The notes: generated by a model from the sequence alone, not told the origin. 35,224 nt of DNA from Paludibacteraceae bacterium (GCA_017517845.1 JAFWXW010000023.1:1-35224), one strand, 5' to 3'; positions 15,896-30,561 are shown, counted from the stretch's first letter. Translations and numbers: made by a program.

Positions 15896-17206
15896 TTACC
15901 CTCCTGTTATCCATCTGTAAATGTCCATGCCATTGGCATAGAATACTAAGAGCAGAAGTATAATGATGCCTATTTGTTGGGCTTTGTACATAAATTCTGT
16001 ACTAAGAGGTTTTCTTCTTATAATTTCTATAAGCAAAAAGAACATGTGACCTCCATCTAGTCCAGGAATAGGTAACACATTCATAAATGCTAGAACAATG
16101 GACATATAAGCAATGATATTCCAGAAATATATCATATCAAATGAATCTGGAAATAAACTAACAATAGTTCCAAATCCACCAACACTTTCTGCTCCTGCCT
16201 TGGTGAACAACATCTTTGTGTCACTAGCATATCCCACTATTTTCTTATATGCTTTAACAATGCCAGCAGGGAAAGACTCAAAGAAACCATATTCTTTACA
16301 AGTTATATTATAAAACTCATAATATGGTTTTAAATAAACACCTATTTTGCCATTGGCGTCTGGAGTAATATTAATTTCTCTGTATTCTCCTTTTCTATAC
16401 AGTCCTAATGTGGTTTCTGTTAAAGGATTTTTTGCAAGAGCAGGTGAAAATTCGCTCACAAAAGTAAGTTTTTCTCCATTTATGCTTACTAAACTATCTC
16501 CTGCTTGTAATCCCGCAAGGTCTGCAGGAGTAACAGGTATAATTTCTTTTACTACGAATGGTGTCCTAAAGTTGGCAAAACCTTCTTTGGAAGTAATAAG
16601 TTCTTCCATAAAGTTTTCGGATATGTTTACTTTTACAGTGTCAATTCCTCTTAATACATAAACTTCTTTTGCATTAAGAATAAGTCTCATAGCCTCTTCG
16701 CTCAAAGATTCTAAATTGAAGCCATCTGCTTGAAGAAGAATATCTCCATCTTTAAAACCTTGTTTATGGGCAATAGAAGAAAACTCCATACCATATTTAG
16801 CATCTTGAAGAGAAATATATTCTTCTCCTTTGGAGAAAAGTAACATGGCAAACACCACTATTGCAGTGATGAAATTCATAACCACGCCTGCCGACATTAT
16901 AATAAATCTCTGCCATGCAGGTTTACTTCTAAATTCGTATGGTTTAGGCTCAGATTTAAGGTATTTTGTATCAAACGACTCATCTACCATGCCAGAGAGT
17001 TTGACATATCCACCTAATGGTAGCCAACCAATGCCATATTCAGTCTCTGATTTTTTGCTTTTGTATTTGAAAAGAGTAAAAAAAGGATTAAAGAAAAGAT
17101 AAAACTTTTCCACTCTTACCCCAAACATTCGTGCAGTGATATAATGGCCAAACTCATGGATAATAACCATAAGTGATAAGGCTAAAAAGAATTGTAATAT
17201 TTGCAT
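15896..17206 (-). CDS. rseP: Site-2 intramembrane zinc protease, RseP family
   Basis: The 436-residue inner-membrane metalloprotease has the zinc motif HEFGH in its first transmembrane segment (about residues 18-22). The second active-site motif NVLPIPGLDGGHM lies near the C terminus. At least one PDZ domain is clear (IPVTPADLAGLQAGDSLVSI), preceded by a weaker PDZ-like stretch (SIAHKQGFKDGDILLQADGF). RseP proteins cut anti-sigma factors or leftover signal peptides. It lies 2 bp after dxr; the dxr-rseP pairing is common. Confidence 0.95.
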   Translation of the reverse strand: MQILQFFLALSLMVIIHEFGHYITARMFGVRVEKFYLFFNPFFTLFKYKSKKSETEYGIGWLPLGGYVKLSGMVDESFDTKYLKSEPKPYEFRSKPAWQRFIIMSAGVVMNFITAIVVFAMLLFSKGEEYISLQDAKYGMEFSSIAHKQGFKDGDILLQADGFNLESLSEEAMRLILNAKEVYVLRGIDTVKVNISENFMEELITSKEGFANFRTPFVVKEIIPVTPADLAGLQAGDSLVSINGEKLTFVSEFSPALAKNPLTETTLGLYRKGEYREINITPDANGKIGVYLKPYYEFYNITCKEYGFFESFPAGIVKAYKKIVGYASDTKMLFTKAGAESVGGFGTIVSLFPDSFDMIYFWNIIAYMSIVLAFMNVLPIPGLDGGHMFFLLIEIIRRKPLSTEFMYKAQQIGIIILLLLVFYANGMDIYRWITGG

Positions 17207-17208
17207 TT

Positions 17209-18363
17209 TTAAATACCTATTTTTTCAGAAGTAATTTTTCTAACCATACTATCTGTTTCTACATAATCTTCATATGTAGGTTTACTAATAAATTCAGCAT
17301 TTTCCATAGCCCATTCTATTAGGTCACTCATACCTAAAAATGAAATTTTATCATTTAGGAATCCATATACAGCTATCTCATTAGCCGCATTAAGAATGCA
17401 AGGCATATTGCCACCTGTTTTCATTGCCTGAAAGGCAAAGTCTAGATTTCTGAATTTTTTGATATCTGGTTTTTCAAAATTAAGTTGATTAAATTTTAGA
17501 AAATCTAATCTTTCGTAGTCATTATTTAATCTATTAGGATAACTCAATGCGTATGCAATAGGAAGACGCATATCTGGCATGCCTAGTTGTGCTTTAACCG
17601 ATCCATCTTTAAACTGAACCATAGAATGCACTATGGACTGTGGGTGAACCAAAACATCTATTTGGTCCATATTTAAATCAAATAACCATTTGGCTTCTAT
17701 CACTTCAAAACCTTTATTCATCATACTAGCAGAATCAATGGTTATTTTTGCTCCCATCTCCCAATTGGGATGTTTAAGAGCATCGGCTTTTGTTACAAAT
17801 TGTAATTGTTCTATATTATGAGTTCTGAAAGGTCCACCAGATGCAGTCAATATGATTTTTTCTATAGGATTGTTTGCTTCCCCTGCTAGGCATTGGAATA
17901 TAGCAGAATGTTCTGAATCTACAGGTAGGATAGGGGCTCTATGTTTAAGTGCCAACTCTTTGATAAGTTCCCCTGCCACCACTAGAGTCTCCTTGTTGGC
18001 TAACGCAATAGTTTTCCCTGCTTTAACAGCAGAAATAGTAGGTTTTAATCCTGCATAACCCACCATGGCAGTAACAACAATATCCACAGAAGGCATAGAA
18101 ACTAAATCACACACAGATTCTATTCCTGCAAAAACCTTAATGTCTTCACCAGATAGAGCTTCTTTTACTATAGGATAACATTCGTCTTTTGTTACTATAA
18201 CAAAATTAGGCTTATATTTTTTTGCCTGTGAGATTAAGAGTTCAGAATTACTATGAGCAGTGATTCCGTATAGCTCAAATTTATCTGGATTACTAGCTAT
18301 GACATCTATGGTTTGTGTTCCTATAGAACCTGTTGAACCTAATATAACAATTCTCTTTTTCAT
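17209..18363 (-). CDS. dxr: 1-deoxy-D-xylulose 5-phosphate reductoisomerase
   Basis: The 384-residue enzyme makes 2-C-methyl-D-erythritol 4-phosphate, the committed step of the non-mevalonate isoprenoid pathway. NADPH is bound by GSTGSIGTQTIDVI at the N terminus. The metal and substrate residues lie in PVDSEHSAIFQCL, the flexible loop HPNWEMGAKITIDSASMMNK and VHPQSIVHSMVQFKDGSVKA. The start overlaps the M23-like gene by 4 bp (ATGA) and the end is 2 bp before rseP. Confidence 0.97.
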   Translation of the reverse strand: MKKRIVILGSTGSIGTQTIDVIASNPDKFELYGITAHSNSELLISQAKKYKPNFVIVTKDECYPIVKEALSGEDIKVFAGIESVCDLVSMPSVDIVVTAMVGYAGLKPTISAVKAGKTIALANKETLVVAGELIKELALKHRAPILPVDSEHSAIFQCLAGEANNPIEKIILTASGGPFRTHNIEQLQFVTKADALKHPNWEMGAKITIDSASMMNKGFEVIEAKWLFDLNMDQIDVLVHPQSIVHSMVQFKDGSVKAQLGMPDMRLPIAYALSYPNRLNNDYERLDFLKFNQLNFEKPDIKKFRNLDFAFQAMKTGGNMPCILNAANEIAVYGFLNDKISFLGMSDLIEWAMENAEFISKPTYEDYVETDSMVRKITSEKIGI

Positions 18364-19211
18364 TCAAAAACAATGTAATTAAGTGGATTTTGAGCTTGTG
18401 AGTCTCTCCATAACTCAAAGTGTAAACTTTTTGATGAGTCTTCGCCCATTATGGCGATAACTTCTCCGCTTTGGACTATATCTCCTGATTTCTTGAATAC
18501 GTTGGCTGCTCCTTTATAAACTGAAATAAAGCCTTGAGGGTGAATTACTTGAATAAAATAATCCTCATCTAATGTATATGCAGAGTATAAGACTATCCCT
18601 TGATATATAGAAACAATAGGAGTGGAAGGTTTTGTTGTAATATCTATTCCTAAATGTCCATTGACAGGGTCAAATGGTTTATCTATTTCTCCTATTGTAG
18701 GTTTAAAGAAAACTAGATTATTGTTTGGGTTATTTGTTGTTGCACTAATATTGTATCGTTCTTCATCTTCAAATTCCTCGCAAAATTCTTTTTCAATTTG
18801 GCTTTTGTCGAGAAGTGGTTCGTCATGCTCTTTGACAATAATAGAATCTGAATAGAAAATACTATCAGTAATAGCGATATTGCCTGCAACTAAATCTCTC
18901 AATGTATTAATATAAGCCTGTCTAACTGTAACTTCTTCTGTTAATGAGTCTATAACTAATGCGTGTCTTACCGCTTCTTTTCTAAAGTCACTACTTATAT
19001 TGTCTGGTAATAATTGTCTTAGTGGGGTGGTTAGTATTAATGTAGAAAAGAGGATTAATACTATTAATAATATTAATAAAAAAGTGAAGAAAAAACGTTG
19101 AGCAGACATGCGTAAGTGAAATACTTCTTCTAAAGTATTTTCATTAAGCACAGAAATCTTATACTTCATTTTTATTTTCTGGAAGAAACTTAATCTACTA
19201 GCGCTTTTCAT
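18360..19211 (-). CDS. M23/LytM-like membrane protein, probably catalytically inactive
   Basis: The 283-residue protein has a conserved basic N terminus (KYKISVLNENTLEEVFHLRM), one transmembrane helix (about 41-62) and a C-terminal LytM/M23 domain (about 170-283). Zinc ligands are present: His186 and Asp190 in NGHLGID, and His264 in SLHFELW. Both catalytic histidines of LytM-type endopeptidases are missing: the usual Tyr-x-His is VYKG (232-235), and the first His of HxH is Ser262. It may be a non-enzymatic regulator like EnvC/NlpD that activates cell-wall amidases. I chose ATG 19211 because the frame upstream (from 19244) adds an unconserved leader. It is the first gene of the M23-dxr-rseP operon, with a near-consensus -7 box at 19234-19241. 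Confidence 0.88.
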   Translation of the reverse strand: MKSASRLSFFQKIKMKYKISVLNENTLEEVFHLRMSAQRFFFTFLLILLIVLILFSTLILTTPLRQLLPDNISSDFRKEAVRHALVIDSLTEEVTVRQAYINTLRDLVAGNIAITDSIFYSDSIIVKEHDEPLLDKSQIEKEFCEEFEDEERYNISATTNNPNNNLVFFKPTIGEIDKPFDPVNGHLGIDITTKPSTPIVSIYQGIVLYSAYTLDEDYFIQVIHPQGFISVYKGAANVFKKSGDIVQSGEVIAIMGEDSSKSLHFELWRDSQAQNPLNYIVFE

Positions 19212-19233
19212 ATGTTTTATTGTATTTACGATG

Positions 19234-19241
19234 TAAAGATA
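19234..19241 (-). promoter_or_regulatory. Near-consensus -7 box of the M23-dxr-rseP operon
   Basis: The minus strand reads TATCTTTA, seven of eight bases of TAnnTTTG, 22 bp before the chosen ATG at 19211. The -33 element is not evident. Confidence 0.4.
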
Positions 19242-19303
19242 CAATTTTTAATGAGAACTATTGAATATAGATAGTAAAAAATGAATTTTTATTGATAAAA
19301 AAC

Positions 19304-19333
19304 TTGTAGATTAAAAAAATAGTATTACCTTTG
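19304..19333 (+). promoter_or_regulatory. Promoter of tRNA-fMet
   Basis: TTG at 19304-19306 and TACCTTTG at 19326-19333 are separated by 19 bp, matching the Bacteroidetes promoter. The tRNA begins 10 bp after the -7 box, so little or no 5' leader is expected. Confidence 0.7.
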
Positions 19334-19342
19334 CATTCGAAT

Positions 19343-19414
19343 CGCGGAATGGAGCAGTGGTAGCTCGCTGGGCTCATAACCCAGAGGTCGTTGGTTCGAA
19401 TCCGGCTTCCGCAA
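19343..19414 (+). tRNA. Initiator tRNA-fMet (anticodon CAU)
   Basis: It folds as a complete 72-nt tRNA. The acceptor stem is CGCGGAA with TTCCGCA, leaving the C1-A72 mismatch that marks initiator tRNA. The D-arm is GAGC...GCTC, and the anticodon stem CTGGG-CTCATAA-CCCAG has the three G-C pairs of initiators. The T-arm is GTTGG-TTCGAAT-CCGGC. The discriminator is A and CCA is not encoded. It is a single gene with its own promoter and terminator. Confidence 0.96.
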
Positions 19415-19418
19415 CTAG

Positions 19419-19462
19419 AATAAGGAAATTGTTATAAAATATGGCAATTTTCTTATTTTTTT
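19419..19462 (+). terminator. Terminator of tRNA-fMet
   Basis: AATAAGGAAATTG pairs with CAATTTTCTTATT (13 bp, one G-T) around a 13-nt loop, then runs into a T tract (19456-19462). It begins 5 bp after the tRNA. Confidence 0.8.
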
Positions 19463-19558
19463 ATATCTATACCATATATTTTGCTTACAAATTATTAGAA
19501 ATATCAAAAAAAATAGAAAAAAAATAAACCGAAATAGTCGTTTTTTCTAGAAAAAAAA

Positions 19559-19566
19559 TAATTTTG
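19559..19566 (+). promoter_or_regulatory. -7 promoter box of nagB
   Basis: TAATTTTG matches TAnnTTTG, 31 bp before the nagB ATG. The region upstream is A-rich with no good -33 TTTG. Confidence 0.5.
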
Positions 19567-19597
19567 TACTCAATATAGAAAATAAAAACAATATACA

Positions 19598-20407
19598 ATG
19601 AGACTTATTATTCAGCCTAATTATGACAAAATGTCACAATGGGCAGCAAATTATGTGGCAGCAAAAATAAATGCAGCAAATCCTACAGAAGAAAAACCAT
19701 TTGTTCTAGGTCTGCCAACAGGTTCTTCTCCGCTTGGAATGTATAGAGCCTTAATAGAGCTAAATAAAAAAGGGATAGTGTCTTTTAAGAATGTTATTAC
19801 CTTTAATATGGATGAATATGTAAATCTACCAAAAGAACATCCAGAAAGTTACCATTCTTTTATGTGGAATAATTTCTTTTCACATATAGATATAAAAAAG
19901 GAGAATGTTAATATCTTAAACGGTAATGCAGAAGATTTGGTAAAAGAATGTTCTGATTATGAAGAAAGAATCTTAAAAGCTGGAGGTATTGATTTGTTTT
20001 TGGGCGGAATAGGACCAGATGGTCATATTGCTTTTAATGAGCCAGGCTCTTCTTTAAAATCTCGTACTAGAATAAAAACTTTGACTACAGATACTATTAT
20101 TGCTAATTCTAGGTTCTTTGAAAATGATGTAAATAAAGTGCCTAAGACAGCACTAACAGTAGGTGTTGGAACAGTAATGGATGCAAAAGAGGTTTTAATT
20201 CTAGTAAATGGACACAACAAATCACGTGCGTTAGGTGCAGCAATAGAAGGAAGTGTAAATCATTTGTGGACTATTAGTGCATTACAAATGCACCCTAAGG
20301 GAATTATAGTTTGCGATGAAGCAGCTACTCTAGAATTGAAGGTTGGAACTTATAAATATTTCTTAGATATAGAAAAAGACAATCTAGATCCAGCTACATT
20401 ACTATAA
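19598..20407 (+). CDS. nagB: Glucosamine-6-phosphate deaminase
   Basis: The 269-residue enzyme converts glucosamine 6-phosphate to fructose 6-phosphate and ammonia, feeding amino sugars into glycolysis. The catalytic residues keep the E. coli NagB numbering: Asp72 in TFNMDEYVN, and Asp141, His143 and Glu148 in [15 protein letters not shown]. The phosphate loop [12 protein letters not shown] is at 38-49. No nagA or transporter is next to it; it is a single gene with promoter box and terminator, convergent with ssb. Confidence 0.97.
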   Translation: MRLIIQPNYDKMSQWAANYVAAKINAANPTEEKPFVLGLPTGSSPLGMYRALIELNKKGIVSFKNVITFNMDEYVNLPKEHPESYHSFMWNNFFSHIDIKKENVNILNGNAEDLVKECSDYEERILKAGGIDLFLGGIGPDGHIAFNEPGSSLKSRTRIKTLTTDTIIANSRFFENDVNKVPKTALTVGVGTVMDAKEVLILVNGHNKSRALGAAIEGSVNHLWTISALQMHPKGIIVCDEAATLELKVGTYKYFLDIEKDNLDPATLL

Positions 20408-20427
20408 TGTTGGCATATGGAAAATTT

Positions 20428-20454
20428 AAGGGGTGACTTTTGGCCACCCCTTTT
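20428..20454. terminator. Terminator between nagB and ssb
   Basis: AAGGGGTG and CACCCCTT form a GC-rich 8-bp stem with a short loop, followed on the plus strand by TTCTATTTG. On the minus strand AAATTTTCC follows, so it may also serve ssb, whose stop is about 40 bp away. Confidence 0.8.
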
Positions 20455-20492
20455 CTATTTGTTCACGACTTTATTTCTTTTTTTATAATCTC

Positions 20493-20912
20493 TTAAAATG
20501 GAAGATCTCCATTTTCATCTTCTTGTGGAATAGGTTGAGCAGAAGCAGCAGGTGCAGAAGCCTCATTTGCTACATTGTCAGCCTTTCTTCCTAATAATTG
20601 AACATCATTTGCTAGGATTTCTGTAGTATATCGAGTGATACCGTCTTTTTCCCATTGACGAGTTTGGATTTCTCCCTCAATATAAACTTGAGTTCCTTTT
20701 TTTATATATTGTTCAGCAAGTTTTGCTAAACCTCTCCAACATACGATGGTGTGCCATTCTGTTCTGTCTGGAACTTCTTTTCCATCATTTGTTTTATAAC
20801 CTTTTTTTGTAGTTGCAACAGAGAAATTTGCAACAGCTAGATTATCGCTAACATAGCGAACTTCTGGGTCTTTGCCCACATTACCTATAAGTAATACTTT
20901 ATTTAGTGACAT
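20493..20912 (-). CDS. ssb: Single-stranded DNA-binding protein
   Basis: The 139-residue protein has one OB fold (about 1-110; MSLNKVLLIGNVGKDPEVRY, TEWHTIVCWRGLAKLAEQYI, VYIEGEIQTRQWEKDG). A short Ala/Pro/Gln-rich linker leads to the acidic tip DENGDLPF, the site that recruits replication and repair partners. It is monocistronic, with a promoter box at 20984-20991 and a leader of about 65 nt. Confidence 0.97.
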   Translation of the reverse strand: MSLNKVLLIGNVGKDPEVRYVSDNLAVANFSVATTKKGYKTNDGKEVPDRTEWHTIVCWRGLAKLAEQYIKKGTQVYIEGEIQTRQWEKDGITRYTTEILANDVQLLGRKADNVANEASAPAASAQPIPQEDENGDLPF

Positions 20913-20983
20913 ACGCTTAGTTTTTAATTGTTATGGATTAAGAATTAAGCCGATTAACAAATAGTTTTCTTTTTTCATATGCA

Positions 20984-20991
20984 CAAAGATA
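20984..20991 (-). promoter_or_regulatory. -7 promoter box of ssb
   Basis: The minus strand reads TATCTTTG, a perfect TAnnTTTG box, about 70 bp before the ssb ATG. The -33 element is uncertain in the A-rich flank. Confidence 0.5.
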
Positions 20992-21055
20992 ATAAAAAAA
21001 ACAAAACAAAAATGTTTTTTGGAAAAATATGATTATATTTACTAAATATTTTTTT

Positions 21056-22423
21056 ATGAAGATATTTCTATACATAATATTAGTGTCTATTACAGTTTTA
21101 TTTTCATCGTGTAAAGGAAATGAAAATAAAAGACTTTATAGGGATTTGCCAGAGATTATAGCATCTGATACTTTGGTAGTAGCTACATTATATGGGCCAA
21201 TCTCATATTTTAACTATAAAGAAAGTGAAATGGGTTATGAGTATGAGTTTGTTAAACTATTATGTAAGGAATTACAGGTGGAATTAAAATTATTTGTAGC
21301 ACCAAATCTAACCTCAATGTTAGAAATGTTAGAAAATTCAGAAGTAGATTTAGTCGCATATCGGGTCCCATATACAACAGAGAATAAGGAAAAAATAGAA
21401 TTTACCAAAAGAGAATATATATCTAATCAAGTTTTAGTCCAGTGTAAATCAGATACTACCGTGACAGATGTTTTACAATTGTCAGGAAAAAAGATAACAG
21501 TTATACCTAATTCTATATATGCAAAAAGAATAAATTCCTTAAATGATGAAATAGGAGGAGGAATAGATATACAATATTCGTCAGATACAGTAAGGGTAGA
21601 TGATTTAATAGCAGATGTAGCTCATCATAAGATAAGTTTTACTATTGCAGAAAAAGATATTGCACGATTAAATAAAACGTATTTTGGCAATATAAATTAT
21701 AATTTAGATGTAAGTTTTCCTCAGCGTGCAGCATGGTGCGTTTCCAAAGATTCTCCAGAATTATTGTCTTATATAAATGATTGGGTAAGAAAAACTTCTA
21801 AAAACTCTAGGTACACCGCTATTTATAGTAAATATTTTGAAAAATCTAAGTATTTCGAGTCAGAGGGTTTTAAGAAAATTCCTAGTTATAGTAGAATATC
21901 TTCTTATGATGATTATTTTAAAAAATATGCAAATATTTTGGGCTGGGATTGGAGATGGTTAGCTGCAATAGCATATAAAGAATCAAAATTTGACCCTACT
22001 GCAGTATCGTGGGCTGGAGCATGTGGTCTAATGCAATTAATGCCTACAACTGCTATCTCATTAGGATTGACAGAAGAAGAATTTCATGATCCAGAATTGA
22101 ATATAAAAGCTAGTGCTCAATATCTTAATAAGATGCAAAATTTATTTCCTAATATAGAAGATGAACGTGAAAAGATAAATTTTATTCTAGCTTCATATAA
22201 TGCAGGTCCAGGACATATTTTTGATGCTAGAGCATTAACTGTAAAAGCAGGAAAAGATCCTAATGTTTGGGATAATGTAAAAGAATTTCTAAGATTAAAG
22301 TCTGATCCAGAATATTATAATGATGAGGTTTGTAAATATGGATATTGTAGAGGAGAGGAACCCATTAATTATGTAGATGTAATTACTACAAAATATAGTG
22401 AGTATGTATTATGGGCAAAATAA
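21056..22423 (+). CDS. MltF-like membrane-bound lytic transglycosylase lipoprotein
   Basis: The 455-residue two-domain protein has an N-terminal lipoprotein signal ending LFSSC, so it is anchored to a membrane facing the periplasm. A periplasmic solute-binding-like domain (SBP_bac_3, about 35-255) is followed by a C-terminal SLT/goose-lysozyme-like domain. The catalytic Glu lies in AIAYKESKFDP, followed by GLMQLMPTTA and ILASYNAGPGHI. The domain order is that of MltF, which cleaves peptidoglycan to 1,6-anhydromuropeptides; the binding domain regulates it in Pseudomonas MltF. An in-frame ATG at 21029 would add nine residues before the signal peptide, so ATG 21056 is preferred. It is convergent with rpoC and shares its terminator. 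Confidence 0.92.
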   Translation: MKIFLYIILVSITVLFSSCKGNENKRLYRDLPEIIASDTLVVATLYGPISYFNYKESEMGYEYEFVKLLCKELQVELKLFVAPNLTSMLEMLENSEVDLVAYRVPYTTENKEKIEFTKREYISNQVLVQCKSDTTVTDVLQLSGKKITVIPNSIYAKRINSLNDEIGGGIDIQYSSDTVRVDDLIADVAHHKISFTIAEKDIARLNKTYFGNINYNLDVSFPQRAAWCVSKDSPELLSYINDWVRKTSKNSRYTAIYSKYFEKSKYFESEGFKKIPSYSRISSYDDYFKKYANILGWDWRWLAAIAYKESKFDPTAVSWAGACGLMQLMPTTAISLGLTEEEFHDPELNIKASAQYLNKMQNLFPNIEDEREKINFILASYNAGPGHIFDARALTVKAGKDPNVWDNVKEFLRLKSDPEYYNDEVCKYGYCRGEEPINYVDVITTKYSEYVLWAK

Positions 22424-22456
22424 TAGGCTGATTCTTATGAACCAGCCTATTTTTAT
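22423..22456. terminator. Bidirectional terminator between the mltF-like gene and rpoC
   Basis: ATAGGCTG and CAGCCTAT form an 8-bp stem with a 12-nt loop, followed by TTTTATT on the plus strand. The left arm touches the stop codon of the mltF-like gene, and rpoC ends about 20 bp away on the other strand. It shares the AGGCTG/CAGCCT core with the terminators at 547 and 4791. Confidence 0.82.
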
Positions 22457-22471
22457 TAGAAGTACCTTTGC

Positions 22472-26760
<4,289 letters not shown>

Positions 26761-29700
26761 TTATTCTAAGTTGATGCTAAGACCTAAGCCACGTAATTCG
26801 TGTAGTAATACGTTAAGTGATTCTGGAATTCCAGCTTGTGGAATTGGGTCACCTTTAACTATAGCTTCATAAGCTTTAGCACGTCCTACCACGTCGTCAG
26901 ATTTAATAGTCAAGATTTCTTGAAGGATATGAGATGCACCGAATGCTTCAAGTGCCCAAACTTCCATTTCCCCGAAACGTTGACCACCGAATTGAGCTTT
27001 ACCGCCAAGAGGTTGTTGAGTAATAAGTGAGTAAGGACCGATAGAACGAGCGTGCATTTTGTCTTCTACCATGTGGCCCAATTTCAACATATAGATAACA
27101 CCTACAGTAGCAGGTTGGTCAAATCTTTCGCCAGTACCACCATCGTATAAGTAAGTTTTACCATATCTAGGTACACCAGCTTTATCAGTCCATGTATTTA
27201 AGTCGTCTAAAGATGCACCGTCAAAGATAGGAGTTGCAAATTTTACACCTAATTCTTTTCCTGCCCATCCTAAAACAGTTTCAAAGATTTGTCCTAAGTT
27301 CATACGAGAAGGCACACCAAGTGGGTTAAGAACTATATCCACAGGAGTTCCATCTTCTAGGAATGGCATATCTTCTTGACGAACGATACGTGATACAATA
27401 CCTTTGTTACCGTGACGACCAGCCATCTTATCACCTACACGTATTTTACGTTTTTTAGCGATATAAATCTTAGCTAGTTGAACTATTCCAGAAGGAAGAT
27501 CATCACCTACACTGATATTATATTTTTCACGTTTAAGAACAGCATCTAGTTCTTTATATTTACGTAAGTAGTTAAGGATTACATCACGAATCAAATCATT
27601 TTTATGAGCGTCTGCGGTCCATTTACTTACTTGAACAGTGGTATAATCTATTTCTAATAGTTGTTTTTGGGTAAATTTATTACCTTTTTCAATTAAATCT
27701 GCACCTAAGAAATCTTTAACACCTTGAGAAGTTTTTCCATTGGTAAGAACCATTAACTTATCAACAAGTACGTTTTTAAGTTGAGCAACATTTTCTTCGA
27801 AGCGAGCTTCCATTGCTGCAATCTGAATTTTTTCCTCAGATTTTTCTTTCTTAGTTTTTTGTGCTTTAGAGAATAGACGTTTACCTATAACAACACCACG
27901 TAATGAAGGGTTCGCTTTTAATGAAGCATCTTTAACGTCTCCAGCTTTGTCACCGAATATAGCACGTAAAAGTTTTTCTTCTGGTGAAGGATCAGATTCT
28001 CCTTTTGGAGTAATCTTACCAATAAGAATATCACCAGGTTTAACTAGAGCACCAACGCGAATGATACCATTTTCATCAAGATCTTTGGTAGCTTCTTCAC
28101 TTACGTTAGGAATATCCGCTGTAAGTTCTTCCATACCACGTTTTGTCTCACGTACTTCTAGTGTATATTCATCAACATGAACAGAAGTTAATAAGTCTTC
28201 GCGAACAACACGTTCATTAATTACGATAGCATCCTCATAGTTATAACCTTTCCAAGGCATGAATGCTACTTTTAGGTTTCTACCAATAGCTAATTCACCA
28301 TTTTGAGTAGAATAACCTTCGGTTAAGATTTGACCTTTGGTAACCTTTTGACCTTTTTTGATGATAGGACGAAGGTCGATAGTGGTGCTTTGGTTTGTTT
28401 TTTGGAATTTAGGTAATCTATATTCCTTAACCGGCTCGTCAAAGCGTACAAATAATTCTTCTTCTGTATATTCGTATTTAACGCGAATAGTATTTGCATC
28501 TACATATTCAATAACTCCGTCGCGTTCAGCAACTATTTGAGTACGAGAGTTTTGAACTAATTGACCTTCTATACCAGTACCTACGATAGGAGATTCTGTG
28601 CGTAGAAGTGGAACTGCTTGACGCATCATGTTTGAACCCATCAGTGCACGGTTTGCGTCATCGTGTTCTAGGAATGGGATTAATGCAGCAGCAATAGATG
28701 CAATTTGTTGAGGAGCCACGTCCATTAGTTCTACCTCTTCTGGAGCAACAATAGGGAAGTCGCTGTCTTGACGAGATTTAACGCGTGAACGAATAAACGT
28801 ACCATCGTCATTTAATGGAGCATTACCTTGTGCAATAATCTTATTTTCTTCTTCTTCTGCAGCAAGATAAACAACGTCCTCTTTATTTAAATTAACAGTT
28901 TTGTTTTCAACTTTACGATATGGAGTTTCAATGAAACCTAAATCGTTAATCTTAGCGAATACGCAAAGTGAGTTGATAAGACCAATGTTTGGACCTTCTG
29001 GAGTCTCGATAGGACATAGACGACCATAGTGTGTATAGTGAACGTCACGAACCTCGAAACCAGCTCTTTCACGAGAAAGACCACCAGGACCAAGTGCAGA
29101 TAAACGACGTTTGTGGGTTATTTCTGCAAGTGGGTTTGTTTGGTCCATGAATTGTGACAATGCGTTTGTACCAAAGAATGAATTAATAACTGAAGAAATA
29201 GTCTTAGCATTAATAAGGTCAATTGGTGTAAACACTTCGTTGTCACGGACATTCATTCTTTCGCGAATGGTACGAGCCATACGAGCTAGACCTATACCGA
29301 ATTGGTTGTAAAGTTGTTCACCAACAGTACGAACACGACGGTTACTTAAGTGGTCAATATCATCAACATCTGCTTTAGAGTTGATTAATTCAATTAAATA
29401 TTGAATAATAGCTATAATATCTTCTCTAGTCAATACCTTAATCTCAGAAGCTATATCAAGATTTAATTTACGATTAATACGATAACGACCTACATCACCT
29501 AAGTCATAACGTTTTTCTGAGAAGAATAAGTTATTAATAACTTCTCTTGCGCTAGCTTCATCTGTAGGTTCGGCGTTACGTAATTGGCGGTATATATAAT
29601 AAACTGCTTCTTTCTCAGAGTTACAAGAGTCCTTTTGTAATGTATTATATATAATTGTATAGTCGGACATATTGGCATCTTCACGGTGAAGAAGAATTGT

Positions 29701-30561
29701 AGAAACACCAGTTTCTATAATTTTATCAATATGTTCAGCTTCTAGAATAGTTTCACGATCTATAATTACTTCGTTACGATCTATGGAAACTACTTCTCCT
29801 GTATCTTCGTCAGCAAAGTCTTCTACCCATGTTTTTAAAACGCGAGCAGCTAATTTTCTACCAATTGCTTTTTTAAGGTTAGATTTAGTTGCTTTAATTT
29901 CTTCTGCTAGATTAAAGATTTCAAGTATTTCTTTATCACTCTCAAATCCAACAGCACGAAGCAGGGTAGTGACAGGTAATTTTTTCTTACGGTCAATGTA
30001 AGCATACATTACATTGTTAATGTCTGTAGTAAATTCTATCCATGAACCACGGAAAGGAATGATACGTGCAGAATATAACTTAGTACCATTAGTGTGCATA
30101 TTTTGTCCGAAGAATACACCTGGTGAACGGTGTAATTGAGATACAACTACACGTTCTGCACCATTGATTACAAACGTACCTTTTTCGGTCATATATGGAA
30201 TAGGACCTAGATATACGTCTTGGATCACAGTTTCAAAATCTTCATGATCTGGGTCGGTGCAAGATAATCTAAGTTTAGCTTTTAATGGAACATTATAAGT
30301 AAGTCCACGGTCAATACACTCATCTATAGAATAGCGAGGAGGATCAATATAGTAGTCTAGAAACTCTAAAGTGAAGTTGTTTCTAGTGTCATTAATAGGA
30401 AAGTTTTCGGAAAATACCTTATACAATCCTTCGTTTTTTCTTTTTTCCGGAGGAGTATCTAATTGGAAGAAATCCTTGAATGATTTAAGCTGAACTTCTA
30501 AGAAGTCAGGGTATTCCAACGGATTTTTAATTGATGAGAAATTTATTCTATTGTTACTCAT
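26761..30561 (-). CDS. rpoB: RNA polymerase beta subunit
   Basis: The 1,266-residue catalytic subunit matches the Bacteroidales form from [20 protein letters not shown] to [15 protein letters not shown]. The rifampicin pocket is [20 protein letters not shown] then LSALGPGG, keeping the Asp, His and Ser equivalent to E. coli 516, 526 and 531, so no common resistance change is seen. Active-site blocks [15 protein letters not shown] and [20 protein letters not shown] are intact. ATG 30561 is preferred over the TTG at 30576 because homologues start at this Met. The 146-bp spacer after rplL contains two hairpins (attenuator); rpoC follows after 9 bp. Confidence 0.97.
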   Translation of the reverse strand: MSNNRINFSSIKNPLEYPDFLEVQLKSFKDFFQLDTPPEKRKNEGLYKVFSENFPINDTRNNFTLEFLDYYIDPPRYSIDECIDRGLTYNVPLKAKLRLSCTDPDHEDFETVIQDVYLGPIPYMTEKGTFVINGAERVVVSQLHRSPGVFFGQNMHTNGTKLYSARIIPFRGSWIEFTTDINNVMYAYIDRKKKLPVTTLLRAVGFESDKEILEIFNLAEEIKATKSNLKKAIGRKLAARVLKTWVEDFADEDTGEVVSIDRNEVIIDRETILEAEHIDKIIETGVSTILLHREDANMSDYTIIYNTLQKDSCNSEKEAVYYIYRQLRNAEPTDEASAREVINNLFFSEKRYDLGDVGRYRINRKLNLDIASEIKVLTREDIIAIIQYLIELINSKADVDDIDHLSNRRVRTVGEQLYNQFGIGLARMARTIRERMNVRDNEVFTPIDLINAKTISSVINSFFGTNALSQFMDQTNPLAEITHKRRLSALGPGGLSRERAGFEVRDVHYTHYGRLCPIETPEGPNIGLINSLCVFAKINDLGFIETPYRKVENKTVNLNKEDVVYLAAEEEENKIIAQGNAPLNDDGTFIRSRVKSRQDSDFPIVAPEEVELMDVAPQQIASIAAALIPFLEHDDANRALMGSNMMRQAVPLLRTESPIVGTGIEGQLVQNSRTQIVAERDGVIEYVDANTIRVKYEYTEEELFVRFDEPVKEYRLPKFQKTNQSTTIDLRPIIKKGQKVTKGQILTEGYSTQNGELAIGRNLKVAFMPWKGYNYEDAIVINERVVREDLLTSVHVDEYTLEVRETKRGMEELTADIPNVSEEATKDLDENGIIRVGALVKPGDILIGKITPKGESDPSPEEKLLRAIFGDKAGDVKDASLKANPSLRGVVIGKRLFSKAQKTKKEKSEEKIQIAAMEARFEENVAQLKNVLVDKLMVLTNGKTSQGVKDFLGADLIEKGNKFTQKQLLEIDYTTVQVSKWTADAHKNDLIRDVILNYLRKYKELDAVLKREKYNISVGDDLPSGIVQLAKIYIAKKRKIRVGDKMAGRHGNKGIVSRIVRQEDMPFLEDGTPVDIVLNPLGVPSRMNLGQIFETVLGWAGKELGVKFATPIFDGASLDDLNTWTDKAGVPRYGKTYLYDGGTGERFDQPATVGVIYMLKLGHMVEDKMHARSIGPYSLITQQPLGGKAQFGGQRFGEMEVWALEAFGASHILQEILTIKSDDVVGRAKAYEAIVKGDPIPQAGIPESLNVLLHELRGLGLSINLE

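Noticed and set aside
15884-15903. Terminator between the YraN-family gene and rseP
   Set aside because: GGTAA/TTACC and GAGGGT/ACCCTC are short, compete with each other and have no T-run; not enough to call a terminator.
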